Below are positions 61,243 through 64,000 of a stretch of DNA of 64,000 bases, in pieces. The position numbers were made by a program, and so were the translations under genes. The DNA lies in NCBI RefSeq assembly GCF_003589745.1, contig NZ_CP032364.1, positions 868,001-932,000 of the forward strand, written 5' to 3'. This DNA is from Lachnoanaerobaculum umeaense. Lineage in GTDB: Bacteria; Bacillota; Clostridia; Lachnospirales; Lachnospiraceae. Numbering within the stretch: the stretch's first letter is position 1; the number at the start of each line of letters is the position of its first letter. The notes below the pieces were generated by a model that was not told where the DNA came from, did no database searches, and was given only the letters and a program-made list of their open reading frames with translations.

Positions 61243-62895
61243 GTGAATCTAGAGCAGATTGATGCACAATCACTAAGAAGTGCTTTTATAACCGGAGCAA
61301 AAAGCTTAGAGGCTAAAAAGGAGTGGATAAACGAACTGAATGTATTCCCGGTTCCTGATGGTGATACCGGTACAAATATGACAATGACCATAATGTCAGC
61401 GGCAAAGAGTTTAGCAGCGGAAGAGAGCAATGATATTGCTACTATGTGTAAGGCTATAGCACAAGGTTCATTACGTGGTGCGAGGGGAAACTCAGGTGTT
61501 ATATTGTCACAGCTTTTTAGAGGTGCTGCAAAAATTTTAAAAGAAGCTCCGGCTATAGATGTATTTGAGTTGGCACTCGCTTTTGATAAGGCAAGTGAGA
61601 CTGCATATAAGGCAGTAATGAAGCCTAAAGAAGGTACAATACTTACAGTAGCAAGGGCTATGGGAGAAAAAGCACTTGAGATACATGATCAACATGATGA
61701 TGTTATAAGTTTTTTGGAAGCAGTATTGGCATATGGTGATGATACTTTGCAAAAAACCCCTGAAATGCTACCGGTACTAAAGAAAGCCGGAGTAGTCGAC
61801 TCAGGTGGTCAGGGTCTTATGGTTATACTTCATGGTATACTTGAAGGACTTAAGGGAAATGTTATAGAACTTGGTGATGTGGTGCTCTCAAGTAAGTCTG
61901 AAAGTGTAAGCACTGCTGCAAGAGAGGATATTGACACTGCAGATATTAAGTTTGGATATTGCACAGAATTCATAATAAATTTAAACAAGGAATTTACAAA
62001 TAAGGATGAAGAAGAGTTCAAGGGATTTTTGACATCAATAGGGGATTCTTTGGTATGTGTATCTGATGATGAAGTTGTGAAGGTGCATGTTCATACAAAT
62101 GATCCGGGTCTTGCTATACAAAAAGGTTTGACCTTTGGTGAGCTGACAAATCTAAAGATTGACAATATGCGTGAAGAGCATAGAGAAAGAGTTATCAAGG
62201 GAGTTGATAAAATACTTGAGACTCAGAACGAGAAAAAGAAGATGGGAGTTATAAGCGTAAGTGCAGGAAGTGGACTCACATCTATTTTTAAGGATATAGG
62301 TGTGGATGTAGTGGTAGAAGGCGGTCAGACCATGAATCCAAGTACAGAGGATATCTTAAATGCTATTGACAATCTGAATGCAGAAACTATATATATATTG
62401 CCAAATAATAAGAATATTATATTGGCGGCTGAACAGGCATCAAAGATAGTAGAAAACAAAAAGGTGGTAGTAATACCTACAAAGACTATACCGCAGGGTA
62501 TTACTGCAATGATAAGTCTGTCTGAGGAAAGAAGTGTTGATGAAAATACAGAAAGCGCTAAGGAAGAGATTGCAAATGTAAAATCAGCACAGATTACATA
62601 TGCTGTAAGAAATACTACTATAGATGATGTTGAAATACATGAAAATGATGTCATGGCATTGGGGGATGATGGAATAATAGGAGTAGATAAGAGCATAGAT
62701 GGAGCAGTAGATAAGGCATTATCAAACATGGTTGATGAAACAAGCGAATTGGTAAGTCTTTATTATGGTGCTGATGTAAGCGAAGAAGATGCAAACAAGT
62801 TATGTGATGAATTGGTTAGTAAGTATCAGAATGTAGAGTTTGAACTACATAATGGTGGACAGCCGGTTTACTATTATTTCATATCTGTAGAGTAA
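61243..62895 (+). CDS. DAK2-domain fatty acid kinase-like protein (YloV/FakA)
   Basis: A 550-residue protein with an N-terminal DAK2 domain (VPDGDTGTNMTMTIMSA and GARGNSGVILSQLFRGAA bind ATP and magnesium), a central linker domain and a C-terminal DegV-like-fold part. FakA phosphorylates fatty acids held by FakB for lipid synthesis. FakB is not in this window. GTG start with AAGGAGG 7-13 nt upstream. Confidence 0.93.
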   Translation: MNLEQIDAQSLRSAFITGAKSLEAKKEWINELNVFPVPDGDTGTNMTMTIMSAAKSLAAEESNDIATMCKAIAQGSLRGARGNSGVILSQLFRGAAKILKEAPAIDVFELALAFDKASETAYKAVMKPKEGTILTVARAMGEKALEIHDQHDDVISFLEAVLAYGDDTLQKTPEMLPVLKKAGVVDSGGQGLMVILHGILEGLKGNVIELGDVVLSSKSESVSTAAREDIDTADIKFGYCTEFIINLNKEFTNKDEEEFKGFLTSIGDSLVCVSDDEVVKVHVHTNDPGLAIQKGLTFGELTNLKIDNMREEHRERVIKGVDKILETQNEKKKMGVISVSAGSGLTSIFKDIGVDVVVEGGQTMNPSTEDILNAIDNLNAETIYILPNNKNIILAAEQASKIVENKKVVVIPTKTIPQGITAMISLSEERSVDENTESAKEEIANVKSAQITYAVRNTTIDDVEIHENDVMALGDDGIIGVDKSIDGAVDKALSNMVDETSELVSLYYGADVSEEDANKLCDELVSKYQNVEFELHNGGQPVYYYFISVE

Positions 62896-62903
62896 GTGAG
62901 TGT

Positions 62904-62940
62904 AACTAGCTTGTCAAATCGTAGATTTGATGAGCTAGTT
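62904..62940 (+). repeat. Long inverted repeat between yloV and recG
   Basis: AACTAGCT (62904-62911) pairs with 62933-62940, and the inner CAAATC/GATTTG pair extends it to nearly 17 bp with a GTA loop. No T-run follows; AAAAC and the recG ribosome site come next, so it may be a processing or stability element rather than a terminator. Confidence 0.6.
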
Positions 62941-62961
62941 AAAACTTTGTAAGGAGGTCGC

Positions 62962-64000
62962 TTGATAGATATATCTGTAAAAAATATGAAGGGTGTGGGA
63001 GCAAAAACAGCAGAATATTTGGATAAATTAGGTATAGGTACTATCAGGCAACTTCTAAAACACTATCCGATAAGATACTTAGAGTACAAGCCACCCACAA
63101 AAATTGCAGAGGTAAATAGGGACGAAGAGATAGTCATAAAGGCTACAATAAGCAAGAATATATCTCTTACCGGAAGCAATAAGAAAATAGCAACAACGAA
63201 GTTAACCGACTATATAGATGTAATAGATGTGATATGGTACAATTCACCTTATTTGAGGGCTACCTTAAAGCAGGGCGAAAGCTATGTCTTTGTAGGAAGA
63301 TTTTCAAAAAGGAGTAAAAACACATTAGAGCATCCGATTGTATATACAATAGAGGAATATGAAAAGAAAATAGGCGGATTTAAGCCGGTATATGCTCTAA
63401 CAGCCGGTATAAATAACAACGCAATGGAAAAGCTTATAAAACTAAGCTTTGATTATATTGATGATAAGGATTTTGAAGAATACTTACCACAGAGTATTTT
63501 GGAAAAGTTTCTGCTTGAGAGCAGAATATTGGCTATAAGAAATATTCACAGTCCAAAGAACAAGTCAAAACTTTTTGAGGCAAAAAAGAGATTGGCTTTT
63601 GATGATTTTTTTAGATTTTTATATGGTATGAATCTTCTTAAAAATAAAAGACTAAGAATAAAATCAAAAAATATAATATCTAATGAAGTCAGATATGTGG
63701 AAGAAATAAAAGCTGTCCTGCCATTTAATTTGACAAAATCACAGGAAAATGTGATAGAGGAAATTTTAAATGATATGTCAAGTGGGATAGTTACCAATAG
63801 ATTAGTACAAGGAGATGTAGGCTCGGGAAAAACAATAGTTGCACTGATTTGCTTATATCTGGCTGTAAAATCAGGATTTCAAGGTGTTGTAATGGTGCCT
63901 ACTGAAGTTTTGGCAAAACAGCACTTTAAATCAATGTCTGAGATTTTAAATAAACTTGAAAATCCACCCCAAATAGGAATATTAACAGGTTCTATGACAA
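62962..64000 (+). CDS. recG: ATP-dependent DNA helicase RecG, 3'-truncated by the window edge
   Basis: RecG reverses stalled replication forks and remodels branched DNA. The TTG at 62962 follows AAGGAGGT by 5 nt. About 346 residues are visible: a helix-hairpin-helix-like start (MKGVGAKTAEYLDKLGI), the OB-fold wedge domain (about 60-160, IVIKATISKNISLTGSNKK), PFNLTKSQENVIEEI (Q-like motif), Walker A GDVGSGKT (near 285) and MVPTEVLAKQH (motif Ia). The rest of the helicase lies outside the window. The yloU-yloV-recG order is typical of Firmicutes. Confidence 0.95.
   Translation, partial: MIDISVKNMKGVGAKTAEYLDKLGIGTIRQLLKHYPIRYLEYKPPTKIAEVNRDEEIVIKATISKNISLTGSNKKIATTKLTDYIDVIDVIWYNSPYLRATLKQGESYVFVGRFSKRSKNTLEHPIVYTIEEYEKKIGGFKPVYALTAGINNNAMEKLIKLSFDYIDDKDFEEYLPQSILEKFLLESRILAIRNIHSPKNKSKLFEAKKRLAFDDFFRFLYGMNLLKNKRLRIKSKNIISNEVRYVEEIKAVLPFNLTKSQENVIEEILNDMSSGIVTNRLVQGDVGSGKTIVALICLYLAVKSGFQGVVMVPTEVLAKQHFKSMSEILNKLENPPQIGILTGSMT

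Noticed and set aside
62904..62940. Hairpin before recG as a terminator
   Set aside because: It is followed by AAAAC and a ribosome site rather than a T-run, and yloV-recG are usually co-transcribed.

Overview
The window looks like a chromosomal segment of an AT-rich, low-GC Firmicute of the class Clostridia, most likely a Lachnospiraceae relative. This rests on strong GGAGG-type ribosome binding sites with many TTG and GTG starts, an S-box (SAM-I) riboswitch, a XerS-type recombinase, clostridial LexA boxes, a CsoR-controlled copper ATPase, HU next to RqcP, and clustered t6A genes. The species assignment is inference. No rRNA or tRNA gene and no CRISPR array was seen.

Positions 1-34,800 are mostly core genome: trans-translation and RNA decay (rnr, smpB), a LexA-controlled division-inhibitor-like gene, xerS, enolase, an orphan cas6, a surface flavin reductase, an Rrf2 regulator, a cell-wall-binding lipoprotein, msrAB, a sodium symporter, a sugar kinase with a nucleotidyltransferase-phosphatase fusion, hup-rqcP, a copA-csoR copper operon that runs on into a pseudouridine synthase and an OGG-like glycosylase, phosphoglucomutase, and ACT-protein plus homoserine dehydrogenase. 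An IS1202-like element has landed in the 3' end of homoserine dehydrogenase with a 28-bp target duplication. Then come tex and the compact tsaE-tsaB-rimI-rnz-tsaD-ispD operon, closed by a terminator.

Positions 34,800-47,700 form an accessory island. Small, mostly same-strand genes (ORF6N proteins, GNAT acetyltransferases, a YafQ/DinJ toxin-antitoxin pair, an AraC regulator, a CrtI-like oxidoreductase, and a DUF4869/P-loop ATPase/DUF4846 lipoprotein module) are separated by recurring intergenic repeats and gene fragments. It resembles a shuffled cassette array or a hotspot with repeated recombination, but no integron integrase is visible. Three ORF6N genes or remnants carry a hairpin at the same codons, with compensating base changes. 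One ORF6N gene is split at a slippery A AAA AAT heptamer. The DUF4869 module is present twice, each copy degraded in a complementary way.

Positions 47,900-56,400 hold a type I restriction-modification system (hsdM, hsdS, hsdR) with a tyrosine recombinase and two extra hsdS halves in opposite orientation. A 12-bp repeat lies at the same central position in all three hsdS pieces, so inversion would rebuild a second complete specificity subunit. This is a strong candidate for a phase-variable methylation locus.

Positions 56,400-64,000 return to core functions: a SAM-I riboswitch ahead of metK, which is coupled by a 1-nt overlap to a two-component system, then AzlCD branched-chain amino-acid export, an Asp23-family protein with a DAK2-domain (YloV/FakA-like) protein, and the start of recG, which runs off the window end.
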